A DNA stretch of 64,000 bases, from positions 434,001-498,000 of the forward strand of contig NZ_SMCS01000002.1 in assembly GCF_004342265.1 (NCBI RefSeq), in the 5' to 3' direction. This stretch comes from Luteibacter rhizovicinus (GTDB lineage Bacteria; Pseudomonadota; Gammaproteobacteria; Xanthomonadales; Rhodanobacteraceae). Shown here one piece after another: positions 38,507 to 48,937 of this stretch. Position 1 is the first letter of the stretch. Every line of letters begins with the position of its first letter. Both the position numbers and the translations under genes were made by a program. Below the pieces are notes generated by a model that saw nothing but the letters and a program-made list of their open reading frames with translations, did not search any database and was not told where the DNA came from.

Positions 38507-41248
38507 ATGCCCATGCTTACCCTGATCGACGGATCCTCGTATCTGTATCGCGCGTTCCACGCGCTGCCGCCGTTGACGAACCCGGAAGGCGAGCCGACCG
38601 GCGCGCTGTTCGGCATCGTCAACATGTTGCGCACCACGATGAAGGCCGGTTCGGACTACGTCGCGTTCGTCTGCGACGCGCCGGGACGGACGTTCCGCGA
38701 CGATCTTTACCCCGAATACAAAGCCAACCGGCCGTCGATGCCCGACGATCTGCGCGCGCAGATCGAACCGATGATGAAGATCGTCGGCGCGCTCGGTTTT
38801 CCGATCCTGTGCGTTCCCGGGGTTGAAGCGGACGACGTCATCGGCACGCTGGCCGTACAGGCCGCCGCGAAGGGCATCGACGTGATCATTTCAACGGGCG
38901 ATAAGGATTTCGCGCAGTTGGTCAACCAGCACATCGTGCTGATCAACACGATGACCAACACCACGATGGACATCGATGGCGTGGTCTCGAAATTCGGCGT
39001 GCGCCCGGAGCAGATCGTCGATTTCCTGAGCCTGATGGGCGACAGCGTCGACAACGTTCCCGGTGTCGAGAAATGCGGCCCGAAGACAGCGGCGAAATGG
39101 CTTGCCGAATACCCGGACCTGGACCAGCTGATCGCGCATGCCGACAAGATCGGCGGCAAGATCGGCGAAAACCTGCGTGCGGCCATTCCACGCCTGCCGC
39201 TATCGCGCGAGCTGGTCACGATTCGTACCGATGTCCCGCTCGATCAGGGACCGACCGATCTGACGATGCGCGATCGCGATGTCGACACACTGCGCGAGCT
39301 TTACGCGCGCTACGGTTTCAAGGCCGCCCTGAACGACCTGGACAGCGCCGCCACGCCCACGGCGGCATCACAGGCACCATCGCCCTCCGCTGCGGCGGCA
39401 GCGGCAAGACCGGCCGCGCCAGCCGAGGGATCGCTCGCCGGTGAGGGCGAGTATGAGCTGGTCATGACGATGGACCGCTTCACCGCATGGCTCGAAAAGC
39501 TGGAAACCGCGGACCTGATCGCGTTCGACACCGAAACGACCAGCATCGATGCGATGCAGGCGGAAATCGTCGGGCTTTCGCTCAGCGTCGAAGTAGGCAA
39601 AGCGGCTTACGTGCCGCTCCGGCACGACTATCCGGGCGCGCCGAAGCAGCTCGATCGCGACGAAGTACTCGCGATGCTGAAGCCCATCTTCGAAGATCCG
39701 AATCGTCCGAAAGTCGGCCAGCACGGCAAGTACGACATCAATATCCTGTCGCACTACGACATCGCGGTGCGCGGGCTGCGCCACGACTCCATGCTCGAAT
39801 CCTACGTATACAACGCGACCGCGACGCGCCACGACATGGATTCGCTGGCGGCCCGTTACCTCGGCTACACCACGATCAAGTACGAACAGGTCGCCGGCAA
39901 GGGCGCAAAGCAGATTCCGTTTTCGCAGGTCGACTGCGACACCGCATGCCGCTACGCCGCCGAAGATGCCGACATCACCCTGCGCCTGCACCATGCGCTA
40001 TGGCCGAAGCTGCAGGCCGAGCCGAAACTTCGCTCGGTATACGAAGACATCGAGATTCCGCTCGTTCCGGTACTCGCCGCCATGGAACGTCGCGGCGTAC
40101 TCATCGATGCGGACGAACTGCGCAAGCAGAGCCAGCATCTCGGCAAGCGCATGGTCGAACTCCAGCAGAAGGCATATGCCAGCGCCGGGCATCCGTTCAA
40201 CCTCGACTCGCCCAAGCAATTGCAGGCCGTGCTGTTCGACGAACTGAAACTGCCTGTAAAGGTGAAAACGCCGACCGGCCAGCCATCGACCAACGAGGAA
40301 GCGATGGAAGCCATCGCGGATGCGCACGAACTGCCGCGCATCCTGCTCGAGTATCGCGGCCTGGCGAAGCTACGTTCGACATATACCGACAAGCTCGCCG
40401 GCATCGTGAATCCGCGTACGGGTCGCGTGCATACCAGCTACCACCAGGGCGCGGTAGCGACCGGCCGCATCAGTTCCTCCGACCCGAACCTGCAGAACAT
40501 TCCGGTACGTACCGAAGAAGGCCGCCGCATCCGTCAGGCGTTCGTCGCACCCGAGGGCTGGGTGGTGATGGCCGCCGACTATTCGCAGATCGAACTACGC
40601 ATCATGGCGCACCTCTCCGGCGACGAAGGGCTGATGCGCGCCTTCCGCGAGGGTGGCGACGTGCATCGCGCCACGGCAGCGGAAGTGTTTGGCGTCGCGC
40701 CCGAAGAAGTCACCACCGACCAGCGGCGCGCGGCCAAAGCGATCAACTTCGGCCTGATGTACGGCATGAGCGCCTTCGGTCTCGCACGTCAGCTGGGCGT
40801 CGACCGCGGCGAAGCCTCCGATTACATGGGCCGCTACTTTTCCCGTTATCCGGGCGTACGCGCCTTCATGGACGCCACGCGCGACCAGGCCCATCGCGAC
40901 GGCTACGTGGAAACCCTGTTCGGTCGGCGGCTCTATCTCGAGAACCTGACGTCGCGAAACCAGGCACACCGGGCCGGTGCCGAGCGCGCCGCCGTCAATG
41001 CGCCCATGCAGGGCACCGCTGCCGACATCATCAAGCGGGCGATGATCGCCGTCGCTTCGTGGATCGAACCCCGCGACGACGTCCGCATGCTGATGCAGGT
41101 GCACGATGAACTCGTCTTCGAGGTGCGTGCCGACGCCGTAGAGGAAGTACGTGCAGGCGTCCGGGAACGCATGTCGGGCGCCGCGGAGCTTCACGTTCCG
41201 CTGGTGGTGGACATCGGTGTGGGCAAGAACTGGGACGAAGCTCACTGA
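38507..41248 (+). CDS. polA: DNA polymerase I
   Basis: 913-aa repair and Okazaki-fragment polymerase with all three activities apparently intact. The 5'-3' exonuclease has the N-terminal LIDGSSYLYRAFHALPP, EADDVIGTL and STGDKDFAQLV. The 3'-5' exonuclease has the metal-binding IAFDTETTSIDAM. The polymerase has MAADYSQIELRIMAHLSGDE, the RRAAKAINFGLMYGMSAFGL finger helix and MQVHDELVFEV. An Ala/Pro-rich linker sits near residue 290-310. ATG 38507 and ATG 38513 are both plausible starts. A small RNA candidate follows. Confidence 0.98.
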   Translation: MPMLTLIDGSSYLYRAFHALPPLTNPEGEPTGALFGIVNMLRTTMKAGSDYVAFVCDAPGRTFRDDLYPEYKANRPSMPDDLRAQIEPMMKIVGALGFPILCVPGVEADDVIGTLAVQAAAKGIDVIISTGDKDFAQLVNQHIVLINTMTNTTMDIDGVVSKFGVRPEQIVDFLSLMGDSVDNVPGVEKCGPKTAAKWLAEYPDLDQLIAHADKIGGKIGENLRAAIPRLPLSRELVTIRTDVPLDQGPTDLTMRDRDVDTLRELYARYGFKAALNDLDSAATPTAASQAPSPSAAAAAARPAAPAEGSLAGEGEYELVMTMDRFTAWLEKLETADLIAFDTETTSIDAMQAEIVGLSLSVEVGKAAYVPLRHDYPGAPKQLDRDEVLAMLKPIFEDPNRPKVGQHGKYDINILSHYDIAVRGLRHDSMLESYVYNATATRHDMDSLAARYLGYTTIKYEQVAGKGAKQIPFSQVDCDTACRYAAEDADITLRLHHALWPKLQAEPKLRSVYEDIEIPLVPVLAAMERRGVLIDADELRKQSQHLGKRMVELQQKAYASAGHPFNLDSPKQLQAVLFDELKLPVKVKTPTGQPSTNEEAMEAIADAHELPRILLEYRGLAKLRSTYTDKLAGIVNPRTGRVHTSYHQGAVATGRISSSDPNLQNIPVRTEEGRRIRQAFVAPEGWVVMAADYSQIELRIMAHLSGDEGLMRAFREGGDVHRATAAEVFGVAPEEVTTDQRRAAKAINFGLMYGMSAFGLARQLGVDRGEASDYMGRYFSRYPGVRAFMDATRDQAHRDGYVETLFGRRLYLENLTSRNQAHRAGAERAAVNAPMQGTAADIIKRAMIAVASWIEPRDDVRMLMQVHDELVFEVRADAVEEVRAGVRERMSGAAELHVPLVVDIGVGKNWDEAH

Positions 41249-41280
41249 CGGCTCGGGTCCAGACGTAAAGATTTCGTTGC

Positions 41281-41367
41281 GCCCGGAGGCCGCCGCTACG
41301 CGGTTTCGGCATCCGGGCCGCCTATCTGCTTGATTGTTCAGCCCATGAATGCCGGCTGATTTTTTTT
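41281..41367 (+). terminator. terminator region of polA
   Basis: A GCCCGGA / TCCGGGC hairpin (41281-41318) is followed by a weaker CAGCC / GGCTG hairpin (41339-41358) running straight into eight T. Together they are likely to end the polA transcript. Confidence 0.6.
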
Positions 41368-41410
41368 GTGGGCGACTGTGCAACTTTTGACCACCATCGC
41401 TCTCTAATCC

Positions 41411-41540
41411 TTCGGATGTCGCAACGACGTCCCATCGGTTGGCTTCACCTCCCTGAAGCCGCCTCAGGACGACGAACCTCACCCCTGGGTTTCGTCGCCC
41501 GCAGCCCCGAAGGCTCCCCTGGCTTTCGGGGCTTTTTTTT
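41411..41540 (+). ncRNA. candidate trans-acting sRNA with C-rich loops (sX13-like)
   Basis: About 130 nt between polA and repeat B with no coding frame. Three consecutive hairpins are visible. GGCTTCA/TGAAGCC at 41441-41460 has loop CCTCCC. GACGAA/TTCGTC at 41471-41496 has C-rich loop CACCCCT. A terminator AGCCCCGAA/TTCGGGGCT at 41503-41533 has loop TCCCCTG and an eight-T tail. A weak -10 (TCTAAT, 41403-41408) sets the approximate 5' end. Position next to polA and CCCC-type loops recall the Xanthomonas virulence sRNA sX13 (from memory). C-rich loops pair with G-rich ribosome sites. The 5' end and expression are unproven. Confidence 0.65.
41503..41540 (+). terminator. Rho-independent terminator of the sRNA candidate
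   Basis: 9-bp stem AGCCCCGAA / TTCGGGGCT plus a few inner pairs, then eight T ending at 41540. Repeat copy B begins at the very next base. Confidence 0.85.
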
Positions 41541-42006
41541 GTTCTTCGCGCACTACGGGGGCGACCTCGTGCACCTGGGCGCTCTTTGGGCAAGGACAGC
41601 CGCCTCACGCTCGTGCGTTGCGGGGACCGCGACCGGCATGCGGTCATCACTGGCCATGCATCGACGCGCTGCTTTCCCCCACGTGACCGCAGCGTTCGGC
41701 AGAGCCGTCGGCCACCACCCTCGACGCGACTTGCGCAACCGAGCGCGGCGGGCGGATAAGGCCCGCAGGGGGCGGACCTGGACGGTCCGCCGTTTTTGCT
41801 GAGGCAGGGATGCCGAATCAAAAACCCCCGCCCGCAGCGCGGGCGCGACGGGGCGCAGTCATCAGACACAAGCCGCGCAGCGGCTCTCCCTTCCCGAGCG
41901 ACGGTGAAGCCGGAGCGTCGAGGGTGGTGGCCGACGGCTCTCCCCGAAACGTCCGAGCGCGAAAGCGATGGCAAAGCCGAGCCCCCCTCCCAAAAGCGAG
42001 AAGAAC
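41541..42006. repeat. dispersed palindromic repeat element, copy B
   Basis: 466 bp. It starts GTTCTTCGCGCACTACGGGG directly after the T-tract at 41540 and ends at the inverted GAAGAAC at 42000-42006. The core 41701-41941 has perfect 27-bp inverted ends (41701-41727, 41915-41941) and differs from copy A at two positions, with 46 identical bp beyond. The outer parts are diverged, and it lacks the 181-bp insertion of copy A. A plus-strand open frame from 41810 into the next gene is translation of the repeat and I do not call it. Confidence 0.85.
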
Positions 42007-42088
42007 TTCTTGCCCGGCGCCGCATTCCCACAAAGGCTTCACATATGTGACGCCATGCTCTCCGGCGGCAAATCATCAAGGAGCCCTC

Positions 42089-42307
42089 ATGCGCATCGGA
42101 CTCATCGTCATCGGTCTCATCATTCTCGCCGCCGGCATCTGGGTTGTTGTCGGCAACGGCAGCTACAGCGCCACGGATACCCTTGCCCAGATCGGCTCGG
42201 CGAAGATCACCGCCACGCATGACAAGGCCATACCGCAATGGGTCGGGATCGCGGGCATCGTGATCGGGGGTCTCGTGGCCGTCGGCGGCTTCGTCCGCAA
42301 GCGCTGA
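42089..42307 (+). CDS. small two-helix inner-membrane protein
   Basis: 72 aa. Helix 1 is at residues 2-22 (RIGLIVIGLIILAAGIWVVV) and helix 2 at about 50-68 (QWVGIAGIVIGGLVAVGG), with a short polar loop and a C-terminal RKR. It resembles DUF3185-type small membrane proteins; the function is unknown. AAGGAG sits 6 nt before ATG 42089, which decides the start over the longer frame that runs in from the repeat. uvrD follows 60 bp downstream. Confidence 0.75.
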   Translation: MRIGLIVIGLIILAAGIWVVVGNGSYSATDTLAQIGSAKITATHDKAIPQWVGIAGIVIGGLVAVGGFVRKR

Positions 42308-42367
42308 ACCTTCCGACGCCGGCTTCGGCACGAAGCCGGCGTCGATGCCTCCGGTACAATCCCGGAG

Positions 42368-44572
<2,205 letters not shown>

Positions 44573-44587
44573 AGAGAGAGAAACCTC

Positions 44588-44947
44588 ATGACCCAGAGCA
44601 TTCGCAAGGACGAGCGCAGCACCAACGAACGCAGAAACCTCGACGAAGATCTATGCGTGCATATCTTCACGGCCTCCGCCGGCATGGTCGGCGTATGCCT
44701 GACGGTGATCGGCATCATCCGGGTCGTGATCAGCCTGCGGGGCACCGACACCATCGCCGATGACCTCCTCGCGGCGGACGCCATGTTCTACCTGACGTCC
44801 TGCTTCCTTTCCTACTGGTCGCTGCGGACCAAGCGGATTGCGCGCTCGCATCGGATCGAGCGCGCTGCGGATGCTATTTTTCTCGTCGCTCTGCTGGTGA
44901 CCGTCGTGGCCGCCGCTGTCATTACCTGGGCCGTCTCCGTCGGGTAA
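44588..44947 (+). CDS. small membrane protein of unknown function
   Basis: 119 aa with three hydrophobic segments (around residues 31-50, 65-80 and 95-117) after a charged N terminus rich in Arg, Glu and Asp (RKDERSTNERRNLDED). I do not recognise a family. It starts 15 bp after uvrD with AGAGAG upstream, so it is probably cotranscribed with it. The 153 bp that follow hold no gene or clear signal that I can see. Confidence 0.7.
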   Translation: MTQSIRKDERSTNERRNLDEDLCVHIFTASAGMVGVCLTVIGIIRVVISLRGTDTIADDLLAADAMFYLTSCFLSYWSLRTKRIARSHRIERAADAIFLVALLVTVVAAAVITWAVSVG

Positions 44948-45100
44948 ACTCCGCCGGCGCAAGGCCCATGGGGTCGGGGGAACGCGACGGACAACGCAAC
45001 TCGTGCCTCCGTTCCGCCGAAGAGTGTCCCGGTCAGACGCTACGGCACCGGTCAGTTCAGGCCGGTGGCCAGGAAAGAACACATACAAGGAGCGATGTAC

Positions 45101-45499
45101 ATGAAGTACCTGAAAGTTTCCGTCACCGCCTTTCTGCTTTCGATCGCCCTACTGCTCGCGGCATGCGGCGCCGGTACGCCGGAGCGCGCCGCGAAGGATT
45201 TCTACGGTTATATCGCCGATGGAAAGACCGACAAGGCCATCGACATGTTTTCCTATAGCGACGTGAAGGACACCGAGATGAGTGCCGCACGCGGCAAGGT
45301 CACGATGATCGTGGGCGAAATGCAGGCACGTATCGCCGGCGCGAAGGGACTGAAATCCGTCGACGTCGACAACGTCGAGAACCCGACTGACACCACCGCG
45401 AACGTCGCGGTGACGCTCAAGCTCGGCGACGGCACCCAGAAGAAAGACACGCTGCACCTCGTTCGCGAAGACGGCAGCTGGAAGGTCAAGCTGCGCTGA
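45101..45499 (+). CDS. lipoprotein, DUF4878-like
   Basis: 132 aa. A signal peptide ends in the lipobox LLLAAC (Cys23 region), followed by a small domain with ERAAKDFYGYIADGKTDKAI and a C-terminal DTLHLVREDGSWKVKLR. This is the pattern of DUF4878/NTF2-like accumulated-damage lipoproteins, probably attached to the periplasmic face of a membrane. AAGGAG suits ATG 45101 better than ATG 45095. The last base of its stop is the first base of the next gene's ATG. Confidence 0.8.
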   Translation: MKYLKVSVTAFLLSIALLLAACGAGTPERAAKDFYGYIADGKTDKAIDMFSYSDVKDTEMSAARGKVTMIVGEMQARIAGAKGLKSVDVDNVENPTDTTANVAVTLKLGDGTQKKDTLHLVREDGSWKVKLR

Positions 45500-46116
45500 T
45501 GCGTACGCGCCACGTCGTCTGCGCCGCGGCCATCATCGCCGTGGCGGCATCGATGGCGTGGCGGTATCTCATGCCGGTCCATGCGACCGGCATGATTGCC
45601 CTGCCCGACGACGTTGCGAGTCATCTCGAAGTGGGCGACCTCGTCTTCCGCCAGGGCAGCGAACCCGTCAGCGACGCTGTGCGCGCTATCGATACGGGTG
45701 AATACAGCCACGTGGGCATGCTGGTCGGTTCGGCCGGGCACTGGCGAGTCGTTCATGCCGTGCCCGCCGAGCGAACAGACCGCAATGACGGAGTCGTTGA
45801 GGATTCCCTGGACGAATTCCGGTCGCGCGAGCACGCGCGTCGCATCGTCATTTTGAGGATCGCGGCCACGCCGATGCAGCGCGAGGCGGCGGCGGAATGG
45901 ACCGAGACCCGTCTGGGCACACCCTTCCGCATAGCGGGTGGAGGCACGTACTGCACGCAGCTGGTCTGGCAGGCATATCGCGAGAACGGCGTGGATCTGG
46001 ATGTGCGGTTCCAGCACCTGAATCTTCCACTGCTCGAACCCGGCGACTATCTGTTGCCGTCGGCACTGTTGGCGTCGCCGCGTGTCAGTCGCGTTTACGA
46101 ATCGCCTGAAGGTTAG
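45499..46116 (+). CDS. YiiX/YebB-type permuted papain-fold hydrolase
   Basis: 205 aa with an N-terminal membrane or signal segment (residues 5-22). The domain shows the permuted NlpC/P60-like (DUF830) motifs: EVGDLVFRQGSEP, then YSHVGMLVG with His71, and GGTYCTQLVWQAY with Cys152. The His precedes the Cys, as in the circularly permuted group. Members act on lipids or peptidoglycan-like amides, and the substrate here is unknown. It is translationally coupled to the upstream lipoprotein gene. Confidence 0.82.
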   Translation: MRTRHVVCAAAIIAVAASMAWRYLMPVHATGMIALPDDVASHLEVGDLVFRQGSEPVSDAVRAIDTGEYSHVGMLVGSAGHWRVVHAVPAERTDRNDGVVEDSLDEFRSREHARRIVILRIAATPMQREAAAEWTETRLGTPFRIAGGGTYCTQLVWQAYRENGVDLDVRFQHLNLPLLEPGDYLLPSALLASPRVSRVYESPEG

Positions 46117-46380
46117 AAGCGCCACAACACGGGGACGTTACGAAAGAGGTCCACGTCCATGTGGGGGGCTTCATTGCGGCGCGAGCGCTGCTCCTTGAAG
46201 GACTCCATTGTTGTCGGATCGCACCGTGCGGAGAAGACGAAAATTCTCAAAAATCGGCGTGAATTAATTTGAGCTGGATTGAGCAGGGAGCCGCGTCTTC
46301 GTTTCGTTGGTTTTCGCGCGGGCGCGCTTCCCCGGAGGGCACCTGCGCAGCCTGCTTGAATTTAACTTGGACTGGATTCA
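46117..46380. other. gene-free intergenic stretch
   Basis: Together with the following repeat this is a 379-bp gap between the YiiX-type gene and the 3' end of hemY. It contains AT-richer sequence (around 46240-46270) and a degenerate partial copy of the REP-like core near 46313-46335 (TTTTCGCGCGGGCGCGCTTCC). I see no convincing gene; short frames here have compositions typical of translated repeats. Confidence 0.6.
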
Positions 46381-46476
46381 TCGCTCCGTAGGTTTCGCGC
46401 GCAGGCGCGCTCCCACAGAGAGCCAACGCGCACCTGATCTCTGTGGGAGCGCGCCTGCGCGCGAAACCTACGGAGC
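46381..46476. repeat. REP-like inverted repeat, GGAGCGCGC type
   Basis: Perfect 39-bp inverted repeat (46381-46419 with 46438-46476) around 18 bp; the core is GGAGCGCGCCTGCGCGCGA. Related to the repeat at 30907-31070. It lies just beyond the 3' end of the minus-strand hem operon and could stabilise or end its transcript. Confidence 0.88.
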
Positions 46477-46495
46477 GGAGCAGCGGCATCCCCCA

Positions 46496-47749
46496 TCAGG
46501 GCGAAAGCCGCGGCACCCCATGCTGATCCCGCTCTTCGACCGCCGTCACCCGCGTATCGATACGCGCGGCGCGGTTTTCCGGCAGCGCCTCGGTCGCGTC
46601 GCCACGGGCCAGCGCCAGCGCATTGCGATAGCAACGCTGGGCGATTTCCGGATTGCCTTCGCCCACGTAGACATCGCCCAGCGCTTCCCACGCGGCGGCG
46701 CCGGGCTCGATCGCCAGGGCACGTTCCAGATACGGCTTGGCCTTGCCCCAAAGACGCACGCGCACGCACATGCGACCAAGCGCCGTGAGCAACGCGGGAT
46801 CGTTCGGGTGCGTGTCGACCCAGGCCTCGGCACGGCGCAGGCGCGTCTCGATATCTTCCGCGCCAAGGCTGCCGTAAGTAGCGATCAGCACGGGAGACCA
46901 CTCGCGACGAAGCGACGATTCCAGTTCGTCCATCGCCGCCATGGTCTGACCGAACCGTGCCGCCTGACGGGCATAAGCATCGATCGCGACGGGCAGGCGA
47001 CGCTGCCCCTTCGGCAATTGCGCCCACAGACTGGCCAGAGTGGCACCGTCGGGTGCCGCGGCGATCTGGGCGACGATGACGCGACCTTCAAGTTCGGCGA
47101 AGGCACGGTTGCCAAGTTCACCGCTTTTTTGCAGGGGATCCAGCGCGCGGCTCGCACCGCGGGCGTCGCCCGTGGCCAGGGATGCTTCGACGAACTCGAT
47201 CCATCCCGCCGGTGTCAGCGTGCCGTTGTCCGCTTCGGGCGCCAGCAGCGGCAGGGCTTCGGCCGCACGGCCGCTGCGACGAAGCAGGCGCGCGCGAAGA
47301 ATGCGCGCGGCGCGAGGCGTTTCCTGCGCGGCCTGATCCAGTGTTTCCAGTGCACGCGCCGTTTCGCCATGCCTTTCGGCCGCCTCGGCGGCGGCGAGCA
47401 GCGCCGGCCCACGGATCGACGGATAACGCGCCGCACGATGCAGATCGCGTTCGGCCTCGCCATGACGGCCTTCGATCAGCAGCACGAGTCCGTCCGCCAG
47501 CCGGCGACGGCTGAGGCGGCGATGGCGACGGTTCATGGCGCCGAACGGCCAGCGAACCAGCCGTACGACGGCACCCACGACCGCCCATGCGAGCAGCAGG
47601 ATAACCAGCGCCGCGACGACGGTGGTTTCGACCGTCCAACCGCGCAGGCGCAGGAGAACGTAACCGGGGTCCGCCGCGACCCAGTGCCAGCCGAACGCGG
47701 CGAGCGCCGCGATCAGGATCAGTCCCAGAATCCAGCGCCAGGGCTTCAT
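46496..47749 (-). CDS. hemY: HemY-like membrane protein
   Basis: 417 aa. Two N-terminal membrane helices (residues 5-25 and about 42-65) are followed by the HemY_N region (AMNRRHRRLSRRRLADGLV) and tetratricopeptide-like helices (for example NDPALLTALGRMCVRVRLWG and AIEPGAAAWEALGDVYVGEG). It is found with hemD and hemX across proteobacteria and thought to organise tetrapyrrole synthesis at the membrane. Despite its name it is not a protoporphyrinogen oxidase. Its start overlaps the hemX stop by 4 bp. Confidence 0.93.
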   Translation of the reverse strand: MKPWRWILGLILIAALAAFGWHWVAADPGYVLLRLRGWTVETTVVAALVILLLAWAVVGAVVRLVRWPFGAMNRRHRRLSRRRLADGLVLLIEGRHGEAERDLHRAARYPSIRGPALLAAAEAAERHGETARALETLDQAAQETPRAARILRARLLRRSGRAAEALPLLAPEADNGTLTPAGWIEFVEASLATGDARGASRALDPLQKSGELGNRAFAELEGRVIVAQIAAAPDGATLASLWAQLPKGQRRLPVAIDAYARQAARFGQTMAAMDELESSLRREWSPVLIATYGSLGAEDIETRLRRAEAWVDTHPNDPALLTALGRMCVRVRLWGKAKPYLERALAIEPGAAAWEALGDVYVGEGNPEIAQRCYRNALALARGDATEALPENRAARIDTRVTAVEERDQHGVPRLSP

Positions 47750-48903
47750 GGCGTGACCTTCGCAGGTTCACCCGCGGTAGCCGCATGGGCGGGGGAAGAC
47801 GGGGCGGCGGGCTTGACCGGCTTCAACGCATGGACGGCGCGCAGATTGCGCAGTTCCGCGAGCGCGCCACCCAGCTGCGGTGCCGGCCCAGTGGCCTGCG
47901 CCGTCACCAGCGCCGAGACACGGGCACGGGCGTCGCGGACGGCGGGCGACGCCGGATCGAACTGACTGGCCAGCGTGTCGTCGACACGCTTCAGCGCCGA
48001 CGTACGCGCGACATCGTCGTACGCCAGAATCGCGGCTTCGGCATGGGCGATGTCGAGCATCGCCAGTTCGCGCGCGATCCGGCCATCGGCCGCCGCGAGC
48101 GGCGCAGCGTCATCGCGACGCACGCTGACCACCGACCCGAGGGCCTGGCCGGCGCGCTGCCAGAAACTCACCGGCGCGCCGGTCGGCCGCGCACTGTCCA
48201 GCGGCTTCAGCGCCAGCTCGGGCAACTGCGCGCGCAGTGCCGCCAGCGTTTCCAGATCGTGCTCCCGCGTGGCCGGGCGAATGGCCGCGAGCGCTTCGCG
48301 TTCGGCGCCCAGGCTCTGCCGCACGCCGGAGAAAGCCCCATCGTTCACACCCGCCAGCGTCTTGTCGGCCAGCTCATAGGCGGATAGCGCACCGGATGCA
48401 TCGCCGAACAGCGCGAAACGCTCCTTGGCCATACGCAACAGGGATTCGGCTTCGTCGAGCAGCATGGCGTCGTGCCCGGACAGGCTCTGCTCGGACAGGT
48501 TGGCAACGGCGTCTTCGAGATTGCGCGTGCGCTCCGAAACACCAAGCACTTCCTCGCGCAGCGAACGGTTTACCGAGTCCGCATCGCCCATGCGCTGACG
48601 CAGGACGGCGCGTTCCTCACCCAGCGCGGTGACCGAAGACGACAAACTGCCGACCTGCGCTTTCAGCGCTTCGACGGTGCCGGTCTTTTCGACATCCCGC
48701 TGTTCCAGTTGCCAGACCCGGTAACCGGCATAACCCGCCGCGCCGAGGGCGACCAGGGCAAACAGGATGGCAACAGCCAGCGTGCCGCCGCCGCGACGGG
48801 GAGCGGGGGCCACGGATCGTTGCGGCGCGGGCGCCGGACGAGGTGCCGCGTCGGAGGCCGGCGTTGCCGGAACGGTGTCGGTCGAAGAGGAGTCGGTCGT
48901 CAT
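47746..48903 (-). CDS. hemX: HemX-like protein
   Basis: 385 aa. A short Pro/Ala-rich cytoplasmic N terminus is followed by one membrane helix (residues 38-62, LAVAILFALVALGAAGYAGY). A coiled coil (EALKAQVGSLSSSVTALGEE onward) and a large periplasmic HemX domain follow (LLRMAKERFALFGDASGALS and the LAALRAQLPELALKPL region). It is often annotated as uroporphyrinogen-III C-methyltransferase, but it lacks that enzyme's SAM domain, so a structural role is likelier. It is the middle gene of hemD-hemX-hemY. Confidence 0.92.
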   Translation of the reverse strand: MTTDSSSTDTVPATPASDAAPRPAPAPQRSVAPAPRRGGGTLAVAILFALVALGAAGYAGYRVWQLEQRDVEKTGTVEALKAQVGSLSSSVTALGEERAVLRQRMGDADSVNRSLREEVLGVSERTRNLEDAVANLSEQSLSGHDAMLLDEAESLLRMAKERFALFGDASGALSAYELADKTLAGVNDGAFSGVRQSLGAEREALAAIRPATREHDLETLAALRAQLPELALKPLDSARPTGAPVSFWQRAGQALGSVVSVRRDDAAPLAAADGRIARELAMLDIAHAEAAILAYDDVARTSALKRVDDTLASQFDPASPAVRDARARVSALVTAQATGPAPQLGGALAELRNLRAVHALKPVKPAAPSSPAHAATAGEPAKVTP

Positions 48904-48937
48904 CGGCTCATGCTATCAGGCAAGGTGGAAAGTCCAT

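Noticed and set aside
41810..42307. 165-codon frame joining repeat B to the small membrane protein
   Set aside because: The first 90 or so codons translate the repeat. AAGGAG before ATG 42089 supports the short 72-aa protein instead.
46247..46489. 80-codon minus-strand frame downstream of the hem operon
   Set aside because: It lies across the 39-bp inverted repeat, and its peptide is translation of the REP-like sequence.
47746..48903. Uroporphyrinogen-III C-methyltransferase activity for HemX
   Set aside because: The protein is a membrane-anchored coiled-coil type without a SAM-binding methyltransferase domain; that annotation is inherited from the gene name.
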